The position numbers were made by a program, and so were the translations under genes. Positions 51,478-60,150 of a stretch of DNA of 64,000 nt are shown piece after piece; the first letter of the stretch is position 1; every line of letters starts with the position of its first letter. The notes under the pieces were generated by a model, which worked only from the letters and a program-made list of their open reading frames with translations, had not been told where the DNA came from and made no database searches. This DNA is from CBDDBX01 sp965225955 (lineage in GTDB: Bacteria > Acidobacteriota > Aminicenantia > UBA2199), in the NCBI GenBank assembly GCA_965225955.1, contig CBDDBX010000001.1, forward strand, positions 137,533 to 201,532, given 5' to 3'.

Positions 51478-52668
51478 GTGAGGCCCGATTATGTTATTGA
51501 AGTAGACTCTTTCCAGAGATGCAAAAACCGCCAGAGAATTGGTGGTGATACTTTTATCTCAAGAAAGGTCGGCCGTGAAGGAAGAGTTGTTTCTGTTCTG
51601 TCTGACGGTCTGGGAAGCGGCGTTAAAGCCAGTGTTCTATCTACTCTGACAGCAACAATGGCTCTTAACTTTGTAAGAGACAGCAGGGATATAAGAAGAA
51701 GTGCAGGTATTATAATGGATACTCTGCCTGTATGTAGCAAAAGAAAAGTAAGTTATTCTACTTTTACTATCGCTGATATAGATGAGAATGGTAATGCAGG
51801 AATTATTGAGTACGATAATCCGGGATTTATTCTGCTGAGAGATTCAAAAATTCAGAAAATTTCTCCCAGAATAATTGAGTGCCAGGGTTCTGCAGGAAGA
51901 GATTACAATCTCCATTTTACTAAATTTGAAATTGAACCAGGTGACAGGATAATTTTCTTCACTGATGGTATAACCCAGGCAGGAATGGGTGGGCTGAATC
52001 ACCCCATGGGATGGGGATGGAATCGTGACAATGTGGAAGAGTTTGTAGAGAAGATAGTTGCGGATGAACCCGGAATTTCTGCAGGAAGCCTTTCAAAGAA
52101 AATTGTAAACAGAGCCTATTTCTATGATCACTATACTGCAGCTGACGATATAACCTGCGGAGTTATCTACTACCGTAAGCCAAGGAAACTTCTGCTTGTT
52201 ACAGGGCCTCCGGTTGAGAAAACAAAAGATCGTGATATGGCTGAAAAGATAGCTGATTTCAGTGGCACAACTGTTGTCTGTGGAGGCACTACAGCAAAGA
52301 TTGTTGCCAGAGAGCTGGATCGGAAAATTGAGCTGGATATTGGTAAACTTGATCCCGACGTTCCACCAGGAGCAGATATTGAAGGTATTGATCTTGTTTG
52401 TGAAGGAATTATGACTCTGAATCGTACTGCAGAGATGCTGGAATCCTCAACCCCACTTAAAGATCAGAGAGACAACAGAGCCCGTAAACTGGCAGAGATA
52501 CTTATGGATAGTGACTCAATAAAGATCATGCTGGGTACGAAGATAAATGAAGCACATCAGGATACAAATGTTCCTCTGGAAATGGGAATCCGAAGAAATA
52601 TTGTATACAGAATTATAAGAGTTCTTGAGGAGAAATATCTTAAAGAGGTAGAAATTGAACTTGTATAG
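51478..52668 (+). CDS. SpoIIE-type PP2C serine phosphatase linked to the hydrogenase sensor
   Basis: GTG start 2 bases after the sensor's stop. The PP2C/SpoIIE core (residues 1-230) shows VVSVLSDGLGSGVKASVLST (metal Asp), DRIIFFTDGITQAG (Asp) and AADDITCGVIYY (Asp). A second domain (about 235-396) includes LLVTGPPVEKTKD and GGTTAKIVARELDRKIELDI. Phosphatases of this type dephosphorylate an anti-sigma-antagonist or target protein; here the input is the PAS/hydrogenase sensor. The target is not in the window. It is the last gene of the hyd operon. Confidence 0.88.
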   Translation: MRPDYVIEVDSFQRCKNRQRIGGDTFISRKVGREGRVVSVLSDGLGSGVKASVLSTLTATMALNFVRDSRDIRRSAGIIMDTLPVCSKRKVSYSTFTIADIDENGNAGIIEYDNPGFILLRDSKIQKISPRIIECQGSAGRDYNLHFTKFEIEPGDRIIFFTDGITQAGMGGLNHPMGWGWNRDNVEEFVEKIVADEPGISAGSLSKKIVNRAYFYDHYTAADDITCGVIYYRKPRKLLLVTGPPVEKTKDRDMAEKIADFSGTTVVCGGTTAKIVARELDRKIELDIGKLDPDVPPGADIEGIDLVCEGIMTLNRTAEMLESSTPLKDQRDNRARKLAEILMDSDSIKIMLGTKINEAHQDTNVPLEMGIRRNIVYRIIRVLEEKYLKEVEIELV

Positions 52669-52747
52669 ATATATATATCATTATTAGATTTTTACTGCTT
52701 TGAAAAGCTGATTATATAAACAAACCAGGCCAAATAATATTTTTATA

Positions 52748-52804
52748 GTAACCGCACCGGCAATCGCAATAGTTCCTGGATTTAGTAGTAGCCGGTGCGG
52801 TTAC
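52748..52804. terminator. Long GC-rich inverted repeat between convergent operons
   Basis: GTAACCGCACCGGC (52748-52761) and GCCGGTGCGGTTAC (52791-52804) form a perfect 14-bp stem with a 29-base loop. The right arm contains the stop of the flavin-reductase gene. It ends both the hyd operon and the convergent operon. Confidence 0.7.
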
Positions 52805-53418
52805 AGTCTCTTTTTCTTCTTCTTTTTCTTTTTCATAACTGAGAACCCGAAGAATCCCAGTTTTTTATCAAGACTGTAATATTTCCCATGAGAATAGCAT
52901 ATAGGGTTTGCCCGGGACAGATCAAAGGCTCCGGTAACAGGATTAAGATGCTCTTTATCGGCATGAACTGCAACAATATCTGATATAAACATATGGTGAG
53001 ACCCCAGTTCCCGGATCTCTCTTACTTCACATTCAATGTTTACAGGAGACTCTTTTACAATAGGGGAGCATATTCTGGTGCCTTCAATAGCAGTCAGGCC
53101 TGTTTCCCTGAATTTATCAAAGTCCCTGCCGGATTTCACACCACACCAGTCGGTAGCTTTTACAAGCTCTTCAGTTGTGAGGTTTATTGTATATGCACCA
53201 TCTCTTTTTATGAGGTCGTAGGAGTGTCTTTCAGGACGAACTGATATGTAACACATAGAGGGGTTGGTGCATATTATACCTGTCCATGCAGCTGTAATCA
53301 GATTATAATCTCCTTTTTCACTGTTTCCGCAACCTGCAAGTATAACAGGAAGAGGATATATCATGGTTCCTGGTTTCCAGGTTACTTTGCCTTCAATCAG
53401 ATTTTCTGTGTTCTTCAT
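52801..53418 (-). CDS. Flavin-reductase-like FMN-binding protein
   Basis: The 205-residue protein has the split-barrel fold of the flavin reductase/flavoredoxin family: KPGTMIYPLPVILAGCG, DYNLITAAWTGIICTNPSMC (flavin binding), YISVRPERHSYDLIKR and GVKSGRDFDKFRETGLT, with SHHMFISDIVAVHAD. These proteins bind FMN and move electrons in anaerobes. The C-terminus ends with a run of eight Lys (VMKKKKKKKKRL), odd and possibly for nucleic-acid or membrane contact. It is the 3'-most gene of an operon with the second phosphatase (overlap or adjacency of 1 base). Confidence 0.8.
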   Translation of the reverse strand: MKNTENLIEGKVTWKPGTMIYPLPVILAGCGNSEKGDYNLITAAWTGIICTNPSMCYISVRPERHSYDLIKRDGAYTINLTTEELVKATDWCGVKSGRDFDKFRETGLTAIEGTRICSPIVKESPVNIECEVREIRELGSHHMFISDIVAVHADKEHLNPVTGAFDLSRANPICYSHGKYYSLDKKLGFFGFSVMKKKKKKKKRL

Positions 53419-54516
53419 TTAAACTTTCTTTATTGTTACTACTTTATCCATTTTTCTCAGCTTTTCGGCAAGAAGAGGAACTATCCGGTGGCAGGGCATT
53501 ACTCCTTTACCCAGAGGGTTACGCTGCTTACCCACTATAAAGTCTATCTGTCTGTTATTCTCAACCAGTTTCAGCAGATCAACAGCTTCATCGATTGTAC
53601 CTGCAGCAAACTCTTCAGTTACTGCTGAAGGTGTGTCCAGAAGAAGAAACAGATGACTCAGTACTGACTGGGTATGAGTAACCAGATCGATTCCCGCACC
53701 GGTTTCAGTTCCCGAAAGTTTAGCTATAAGATAGGCATTACCAATACCACAAATAACCTTCGGAGTTCGGATTTCATTGAAATATCCGGTAAATTTCCGG
53801 TCTTCTTCGGTGTTTTCCGGCATAGAGGTGAGAATGGTAAGCTTTTTTTTATGATCAGCAGTTGCAGTTAATACTGAAATATCGTCCCGTCCACCTGAAA
53901 CGGAGTTTGATCTTATGCACTGCTGGATTATCTTTGCAGGCAGATCAGATACAGAATATTTCTGCTTTCTGTCGTTAATGTATGAGATAAGCCCTTCTGA
54001 ACCCCAGCCTTCAGGTGCTGTTCTGCTTATACCTGAGTGAGTAACTCCATCAGATACCAGAACTACTGAATCCCTGGGTTCCATAAAACAGTTTATCTCT
54101 TTTATATCTTCACCGTTAATTTTTTTTATAGTGCCATTAATTGTAAAAACCCGTTTATCTCTTGATATCAGAACAGGATCAGGCATTCCATAGTTAAGTA
54201 TAGTGGCTTTACCGTCTTTTAGCATTCTTACAGCCTGAACTACTGAATAGGGAAGTTGTCTGGAACCGGCTTTAGTCATAGTGTCGATAACAGAGTAGAA
54301 TGCCTGTCTGAAAGAGAAACCCTGTTCAAGAAGGGATATTAACCTGGTTGTACAGAGTGTAGAGGCCAGATTGGCTTTAATGCCGGTTCCTTTGCCATCT
54401 GCAAGTATAATAGTTGTTGCAGAGTCTGTTCTGTTAATCAAATAGCTGTCTCCACAGGGCCATTCCGGCTTGAATGACTCCTGTTTTACAGAAGTCAGAA
54501 GATCAAGTTCACTCAT
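53419..54516 (-). CDS. Second SpoIIE-type PP2C phosphatase
   Basis: A 365-residue paralogue of the hyd-operon phosphatase: TTIILADGKGTGIKANLAST, PRDSVVLVSDGVTHSG and GGRDDISVLTA supply the metal Asp residues. The C-terminal domain (about 230-365) matches the same region of the first one (LTILTSMPENTEEDRKFTG). Its stop lies one base from the reductase start; its start overlaps the PAS gene by 8 bases. It is therefore part of a second sensor-phosphatase pair, on the opposite strand. Confidence 0.88.
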   Translation of the reverse strand: MSELDLLTSVKQESFKPEWPCGDSYLINRTDSATTIILADGKGTGIKANLASTLCTTRLISLLEQGFSFRQAFYSVIDTMTKAGSRQLPYSVVQAVRMLKDGKATILNYGMPDPVLISRDKRVFTINGTIKKINGEDIKEINCFMEPRDSVVLVSDGVTHSGISRTAPEGWGSEGLISYINDRKQKYSVSDLPAKIIQQCIRSNSVSGGRDDISVLTATADHKKKLTILTSMPENTEEDRKFTGYFNEIRTPKVICGIGNAYLIAKLSGTETGAGIDLVTHTQSVLSHLFLLLDTPSAVTEEFAAGTIDEAVDLLKLVENNRQIDFIVGKQRNPLGKGVMPCHRIVPLLAEKLRKMDKVVTIKKV

Positions 54517-55471
54517 TGCTCTCTCTGTGGATGTTTTTCAGATTATGATCTTTATGTTCATTACTGAAAATTGACATCATTGAACTCACAAGAGTTTCAC
54601 TTCTGGAAGTAGTTTCTCCTATGAGCCTGACTATCTGCTGAGCCGCTTCTATCTGATGATCCTGAAGTTTCCTGGCCTGGGATACAGCTTTACGGCTTAT
54701 CTCTTCAAGATGCTGTTCGTTTCTTACTCTTTTGTTTATGTTTATATATATACCTACAAACTCGTTGTGTTCAGTAATTGGATACAGAATCTGATGACAG
54801 ACTGTGCCATCTGAACCGCAAGGTCCGGTTTTTTCAATTCTGGTTCTGTTTCCCACCGACAACTCTTCAAAATATTCAGGATCAAGAAGCCCTGAAATGT
54901 GTTCCCCGTTAATAGCATCAGAACAGTTGAAAAGCTTCTTAAATGAACCGTTCATTTTTATTATTTCCAGATCTTTATTCAGGAAAACAATACCGTTGGG
55001 ACTTGTTTCTATTATTCTTCCGGTAATATCAGGAGAGGGAGGGGAATCAAAATAGTGCTCTCCATAATCTGTCCGGTTCTCCTCCTGATCTTTCAGAAAT
55101 GTCAGAAGCTCTTCAAACTGAATTACTTCAATAGAATATTTGCTGAAGAGAGACTGGAAGATCATATCAGACTTATGACATACCAGAACCGGTGGCCTGC
55201 CTGATACTTTCTCAATATGTTTGCAGAATGGAATTGCAGGAAGGAGATTTTCCACAAGTTGCAGGTGTTTATCCGATGAGTCATTCTCTATCAGATCAAG
55301 AGCTTCTTTAAAGTCGGCACTGTTACCATTAATTTTATGAAGAAGGAATGTAAGCCCCGGAGGCGCCTGATATATTTTTTTTATCCCCATGACTCTGGCT
55401 ATAGGTGTAAAGTCTGTATCTTCAATTGTAGATGATATGCACAAAGTTGAATTCTTTCTGATATTTATCAT
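54509..55471 (-). CDS. PAS-domain protein paralogous to the hydrogenase sensor's C-terminal half
   Basis: A 320-residue protein with an unassigned N-terminal region (about 1-145), a PAS domain (about 150-250: PDITGRIIETSPNGIVFLNK then LEIIKMNGSFKKLFNC) and a C-terminal helix HQIEAAQQIVRLIGETTSRS, which parallels LQTVQKIAYLLGENASETE of the hydrogenase sensor. The hydrogenase-like and ferredoxin domains are absent. With the SpoIIE gene it overlaps it forms a sensor-phosphatase pair. The signal sensed is unknown. Confidence 0.72.
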   Translation of the reverse strand: MINIRKNSTLCISSTIEDTDFTPIARVMGIKKIYQAPPGLTFLLHKINGNSADFKEALDLIENDSSDKHLQLVENLLPAIPFCKHIEKVSGRPPVLVCHKSDMIFQSLFSKYSIEVIQFEELLTFLKDQEENRTDYGEHYFDSPPSPDITGRIIETSPNGIVFLNKDLEIIKMNGSFKKLFNCSDAINGEHISGLLDPEYFEELSVGNRTRIEKTGPCGSDGTVCHQILYPITEHNEFVGIYININKRVRNEQHLEEISRKAVSQARKLQDHQIEAAQQIVRLIGETTSRSETLVSSMMSIFSNEHKDHNLKNIHRESNE

Positions 55472-55481
55472 TATTCTTTAC

Positions 55482-57500
55482 CTATTTAATAAGTGTTTCT
55501 GTTCTTGCTCTTCCTCTGGATCTCGTAATTATAAGGTTTTTATCCAGTCTCAGTTCAAGAATATCGCCCTTTTCAGAGCTACCTTCTTTAGTTCCCAGAG
55601 CTGCATTACCACTGAACAGCATTCTCTCTTTTTTGAAATACCATTTTACATCTCTTGAGGAACCACTTATTTTGCCTTTATCAAATTTTACATTTTTTCT
55701 GCCTGTTATAAAGGAGATATCTCTTTTATCATCAAGAACTATAAGCAGAATGTCTGCAAAGAGTGAGGAGCTTTCAGAATCAGACAGGAGATTGTCATTG
55801 CCTGTTTTCTGTTTCGCTTTGTTCCTGCTGCTGCGGATAATATAGTTACTGATTGAAATAACAGTGTTCAGGGTTTTTTGCAAACCGATATTTTTAAGTA
55901 ATGGGGAACTGGATTCAGAAATATCTTCTTTAACGCTGTTCTTCATTGTCAGTCCCGATCCTCCATCTTCTGAATGAAGGTAGATTCTGTTGTTCTCAGC
56001 ATCCATGAATATTCTGTTTCCTGTAAGAATAGTCTCATTGTTATCGGTACTGAAGCTCATTGAACTGCTACCATCAGCAATGATATCGCCATTTGCAGGT
56101 ATCTTCAGTTTTGAGGTTTTCAGATTCAGACCTTCCTGCATTAACCGTACATTCCCACCATATTTAACTGTGCTGTTCTTATCATCAATTGTGAAATTAC
56201 CTGCATTAACCATTATCTCTCCACTTGAGAGAAAACTCTTTTTCTGATTGGATTTTTTATGAATCACAGATTTTACTCCACTTCTGGAGGACAATATCTT
56301 TTTATCAGTATCAATGAAGAAGCTACTGGAGGTGAATCTGTTGCCTCTTTCGAAAATTCTTGATCCATTACCTTTAAGAAGAACCTGTTTTTTTACTACA
56401 TCATATTTTAATTCAGGTGTGGAACCTGAGTATTCATCAATACTGAAATCAGTTACCTGTTCGGCTGTACAGTCTGTAATATCTTCACCTTTGAAGTTTA
56501 TAAACATCATAGAGGCGCTTATTGTAAAAGGATTTTCGCTTTCAACTTTAACTGATCCTGGTTTAAGCATCTCCACACGTGTTATTCTGCCTGTTTCGGT
56601 GCTGAATCTGATCTTTATATCATCAGACCTCATAAACATAGTACTTTTTTTGCCAATAATTGTTATCTCCCCATTTTCCCTGAGATGTATCAAATCAATT
56701 TTACTGTTGTGGGGATATCTTGTATCTATTTTATTTCCTTTTATCTCTTTATAATCACCCTTTGCCCTGCTTCCCATAACCATGCGGCTACCCTGATGAC
56801 TGGCTGTTCTGGTTATGTATTTACGATCTTCTGTGTAGAAGACATCAAGTTTGTCACTTTCAATTCTGGAGTCTTTACCATCAATTACGCAGTTCTTTTC
56901 AAAAATCACCATGTGGCGTTCATCCCAGAACCAGAGAATATCTGTTTTGTAATTATACTTCTTCTCTTCCTGCATGAAGGTGCCTTCTGTATCTATGAAC
57001 TTATACATTTTCTGTTTAAAGTAGAAGGAGGCTCCTTTTTTGCCTACCCCATCGTATTTTTTTGAATAGTATTTTACTGGTTTTGTTGATGTAAGTTCAT
57101 TCTGGGCTTTAAGAGTAAACTTAGGACTCTCCATTGTCATATTTTTGGAAACTATTTTAGCGTCTCCTGTAACTGTTATGTGACTCATATCAAGACTTAT
57201 AAAACCGTCTTTTCCTGTAACAGTAATATTTCCAAGCTCTTTGTTTTTCTTGATTTTTTTAATCTCAATATCTTTAAGTCTGGTACCTTTGTCTGCAGGG
57301 AAGGATTCACTACTTTTGACAACCATGGAAACATTGTTGTGTTTATCGTAGGTATAACTGGTAAGTCCCTGGTTTTTACCAGGTTCAAATTTTCTCACAG
57401 GCTCATCTTCTGTACCAGAGATACTTACTATCAGGTATATGATTAGAATTCCGGGCAGTATCAGACCAACAGTTTTAATAAGTTTAATAAATTTTTCCAT
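55482..57500 (-). CDS. Large LptC/LptA (OstA)-like jelly-roll protein
   Basis: The 672-residue protein begins with one membrane anchor (VGLILPGILIIYLIVSIS), as LptC does, followed by repeated beta strands: KSSESFPADKGTRLKDIEIK, SLDMSHITVTGDAKIVSKNM, ESDKLDVFYTEDRKYITRTA and DDIKIRFSTETGRITRVEML. This is the LptA/OstA periplasmic bridge pattern (LPS transport). LptC and LptA are normally about 190 residues each, so this is either LptC fused to several LptA repeats or a distinct bridge. It shares an operon direction with the PAS protein, 10 bases away. Confidence 0.7.
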   Translation of the reverse strand: MEKFIKLIKTVGLILPGILIIYLIVSISGTEDEPVRKFEPGKNQGLTSYTYDKHNNVSMVVKSSESFPADKGTRLKDIEIKKIKKNKELGNITVTGKDGFISLDMSHITVTGDAKIVSKNMTMESPKFTLKAQNELTSTKPVKYYSKKYDGVGKKGASFYFKQKMYKFIDTEGTFMQEEKKYNYKTDILWFWDERHMVIFEKNCVIDGKDSRIESDKLDVFYTEDRKYITRTASHQGSRMVMGSRAKGDYKEIKGNKIDTRYPHNSKIDLIHLRENGEITIIGKKSTMFMRSDDIKIRFSTETGRITRVEMLKPGSVKVESENPFTISASMMFINFKGEDITDCTAEQVTDFSIDEYSGSTPELKYDVVKKQVLLKGNGSRIFERGNRFTSSSFFIDTDKKILSSRSGVKSVIHKKSNQKKSFLSSGEIMVNAGNFTIDDKNSTVKYGGNVRLMQEGLNLKTSKLKIPANGDIIADGSSSMSFSTDNNETILTGNRIFMDAENNRIYLHSEDGGSGLTMKNSVKEDISESSSPLLKNIGLQKTLNTVISISNYIIRSSRNKAKQKTGNDNLLSDSESSSLFADILLIVLDDKRDISFITGRKNVKFDKGKISGSSRDVKWYFKKERMLFSGNAALGTKEGSSEKGDILELRLDKNLIITRSRGRARTETLIK

Positions 57501-57726
57501 AATTCCGTAAATTTAAAATTATAATAGAGTTTATATGTATCTTCAGATACAGGGAAAATTTTAACCCTATTTAGAATCTAAGTCAATTTAGTGAACCCAC
57601 AGGTTTCTGTCACTTTACGTGTTGCTATGAAATAGTTTTTGTGCTACATTGTAGTAGCTATCTGAAATTACTAAAAAAAATAGCAGTGCAGAGTGTTTGA
57701 AAACTTTTATTCTGGTAAACAAAATG

Positions 57727-57744
57727 GTGTAGTACATCGTACAC
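57727..57744 (+). promoter_or_regulatory. Palindrome upstream of the DUF5916 gene
   Basis: GTGTAGTACATCGTACAC: arms GTGTA / TACAC around a GTAC-ATC-GTAC centre, 46 bases before the ATG. A possible operator; nothing else in the 289-base intergenic region (57501-57789) drew attention. Confidence 0.35.
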
Positions 57745-57789
57745 AGATAGTTAACAGGCACCCTGCCATATTAAACCATCGGAGTTGTA

Positions 57790-60012
57790 ATGAAGAGTTT
57801 ATCTATTATTCTGGTTATTTTTTGTATGTTTAACATTTCTCTGTCTGCAGAGAGGGTAAGGAATCACAATATTCCTGAAGTGAAAAGTGAAATTAAGGCT
57901 GATGGTCTTATGGATGAGGCTATATGGCAGAAGGCACTAAAACTTAATCTGAAATATGAGGTTAATCCAGGTGAAAATATTGAACCTCCTGTAAAAACTG
58001 AGGTTTATCTTATATATACTAAAACTCATCTAATGGTTGGATTCAAAGCTTTTGATCCTGATATTAAAAAAATCAGAGCAAGAATATGTGACAGAGATAC
58101 CATCGGAGCTCAGGACCATGTGTCAGTAGTTTTTGATACATTTAATGATGAGAGAAGTTCTTTTAATTTCTCCTGTAATCCTCTGGGTGTACAGATGGAG
58201 GCTATTGAAACTGCTCAGAATCATAGAGGAAGAACTTCCTGGGATACAATATGGGATTCCGGCGGAAGAATCACAGATTACGGTTACTGTGTTGAGATGC
58301 TTATTCCTTTCAGAGCAATGAAGTTTCAGAGAAGAGGGGATAAAGAGCAAACCTGGAGATTTGATGCACTCAGAATATATCCAAGATCCAGTCGCCATCG
58401 TTTAAGTATTTTCCCAAGAGACAGGAATAATAACAGTTACCTTAGTCAGGCAGATACTCTCACTGGATTCAGAGGTATCAGAGCTGGTAAGAGTCTTGAA
58501 TTTGATCCGGTATTTTCTGCTCATGTTTCTGATAGCAGAGATGCAGGAACCCACGACAAGTTTGACAGAAAGAGCAAATATGAACCTGGACTGACTGCTA
58601 AATGGGGCTTTACAAATAATCTTACTTTAAGCGCAACTGTTAATCCCGACTTTTCACAGGTTGAGGCAGATGCACCGCAGATGGATGTTAATGAGCCTTT
58701 CGCAATATTCTTTCCTGAGAAGAGACCCTTCTTTACTGAAGGGAGTGACTACTTTAATACAAATCTTGATGCTGTATATACAAGAATTATAAGAGACCCC
58801 GCCTGGGGTGTTAAGGTTACAGGAAAAGAGGGGGCTCATACTATAGGGGCTTATACTGTTAAAGATACTGTTACTAACCTTCTTTTCCCTGGTAGTACAG
58901 GTTCGTCTTCAGCTTCTCTGGGTATGAATAACAGATCTTCTGTTGCCAGATATAAATTTGATATAAATGATAAGTACACCGTAGGAGCTCTTGTTACAGG
59001 GAGAGAGGGGTCAGGATACCATAACTGGGTGTATGGTGTGGATGGGGACTTTCGCCTGACCTCAAAAGACCGGGTATCTTTCCAGTTTCTTGGTTCAAAT
59101 ACTAAGTATAACAAACATATTGTTGAGGAGTATGACCAGAGAAAAGATAAGTTCAACGGCGGAGCTCTTGAACTATTCTACAGACATAGTTCACGAAATA
59201 TAAACTGGTACGCTGGTTATAAAGATATGGGAGAAGATTTCAGAGCAGATCTTGGATTTATTCCAAAAGTGGGTTACAGATCATTTTTTGCCGGTACTAC
59301 CTACAGATGGTATGCAGATACTGGTAAGTGGTGGGAAAGAACTTCCCTTGAGCTGGAGTATGACCAGGAGAAGGATTATAGTGGAATACTTCTCAAAAGA
59401 GAGGTAGCTCTTAAATTTGTACTGATTGCTGTTTCACAGATTCACGCTTTTGCTGAAGTAAAGAGAAAACGACGCTATTATGATGGAAAAAGTTTTGACC
59501 TGAATGAGTTCATACTTCACCACTGTATGAATATTGGAAAAGATACCTTCCTGTGGTTTACAGGGAGATATGGCGGTAGAATAGATTATACAAATGTAAG
59601 AGAAGGGAAGAGACTGAGGCTGGCAGGAAGATTACGTTATGAGCTTGGGAAGCACCTTAAGTTTAATCTGAATCACACATATGAGTTGATGCGGGCTGCA
59701 TCTGCAAGATTGTATACAGCTAATCAGAGTGAAGTAAAGTGTACATGGCAGTTTAATCGCAAAACCTTCTTAAGAGGAGTTGTTCAGTATGCAGATTACA
59801 GATTCAATAGTTCCAACTATATAGATGGACACGATCCTGTTGAAAAACATCTGTTTACTCAGTTTCTGTTCTCATATAAACTGAACCCCCAGACTGTACT
59901 GTTTCTGGGATATTCAGATAACTACTACAATGACCCGAACTCAAGATACAGAAACCTTATAACTGCAAACAGAGCAGTGTTTCTGAAAATCGGGTATGCC
60001 CTTATTCTTTAG
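57790..60012 (+). CDS. Outer-membrane protein with N-terminal CBM9-like domain (DUF5916)
   Basis: Signal peptide MKSLSIILVIFCMFNISLSA. Residues 25-230 are a carbohydrate-binding family 9-like domain (IKADGLMDEAIWQKALKLNL, DHVSVVFDTFNDERSSFNFS). The remainder is a DUF5916 barrel: NPDFSQVEADAPQMDVNEPF then AIFFPEKRPFFTEGSDYFN is the family hallmark, followed by amphipathic strands that end in LKIGYALIL, a normal terminal strand. Members are TonB-independent outer-membrane proteins of unknown substrate, common in Bacteroidota and Gemmatimonadota-type bacteria. 740 residues, as usual. Confidence 0.85.
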   Translation: MKSLSIILVIFCMFNISLSAERVRNHNIPEVKSEIKADGLMDEAIWQKALKLNLKYEVNPGENIEPPVKTEVYLIYTKTHLMVGFKAFDPDIKKIRARICDRDTIGAQDHVSVVFDTFNDERSSFNFSCNPLGVQMEAIETAQNHRGRTSWDTIWDSGGRITDYGYCVEMLIPFRAMKFQRRGDKEQTWRFDALRIYPRSSRHRLSIFPRDRNNNSYLSQADTLTGFRGIRAGKSLEFDPVFSAHVSDSRDAGTHDKFDRKSKYEPGLTAKWGFTNNLTLSATVNPDFSQVEADAPQMDVNEPFAIFFPEKRPFFTEGSDYFNTNLDAVYTRIIRDPAWGVKVTGKEGAHTIGAYTVKDTVTNLLFPGSTGSSSASLGMNNRSSVARYKFDINDKYTVGALVTGREGSGYHNWVYGVDGDFRLTSKDRVSFQFLGSNTKYNKHIVEEYDQRKDKFNGGALELFYRHSSRNINWYAGYKDMGEDFRADLGFIPKVGYRSFFAGTTYRWYADTGKWWERTSLELEYDQEKDYSGILLKREVALKFVLIAVSQIHAFAEVKRKRRYYDGKSFDLNEFILHHCMNIGKDTFLWFTGRYGGRIDYTNVREGKRLRLAGRLRYELGKHLKFNLNHTYELMRAASARLYTANQSEVKCTWQFNRKTFLRGVVQYADYRFNSSNYIDGHDPVEKHLFTQFLFSYKLNPQTVLFLGYSDNYYNDPNSRYRNLITANRAVFLKIGYALIL

Positions 60013-60034
60013 TGCGTGAATTTTTCATGATAGA

Positions 60035-60101
60035 GGGTAGATATTGAATCTACCCCTACATGCCTATTAATAAATCGCAGGGGCAGAATCTATTTCTGCC
60101 C
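60035..60101. repeat. Palindromic twin-hairpin element, copy 2
   Basis: GGGTAGAT-ATTGA-ATCTACCC (60035-60055) and GGGCAGAA-TCTAT-TTCTGCCC (60081-60101) with CCTACATG between. The layout and the ATGTAGGGG word (complement) match the element at 44658-44733, so a family of dispersed repeats exists in this genome. Confidence 0.68.
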
Positions 60102-60150
60102 TCTTTAAGGCTGCTTTGTTATTTGGTAGTTTTCATTGTAAAATGCGCAG

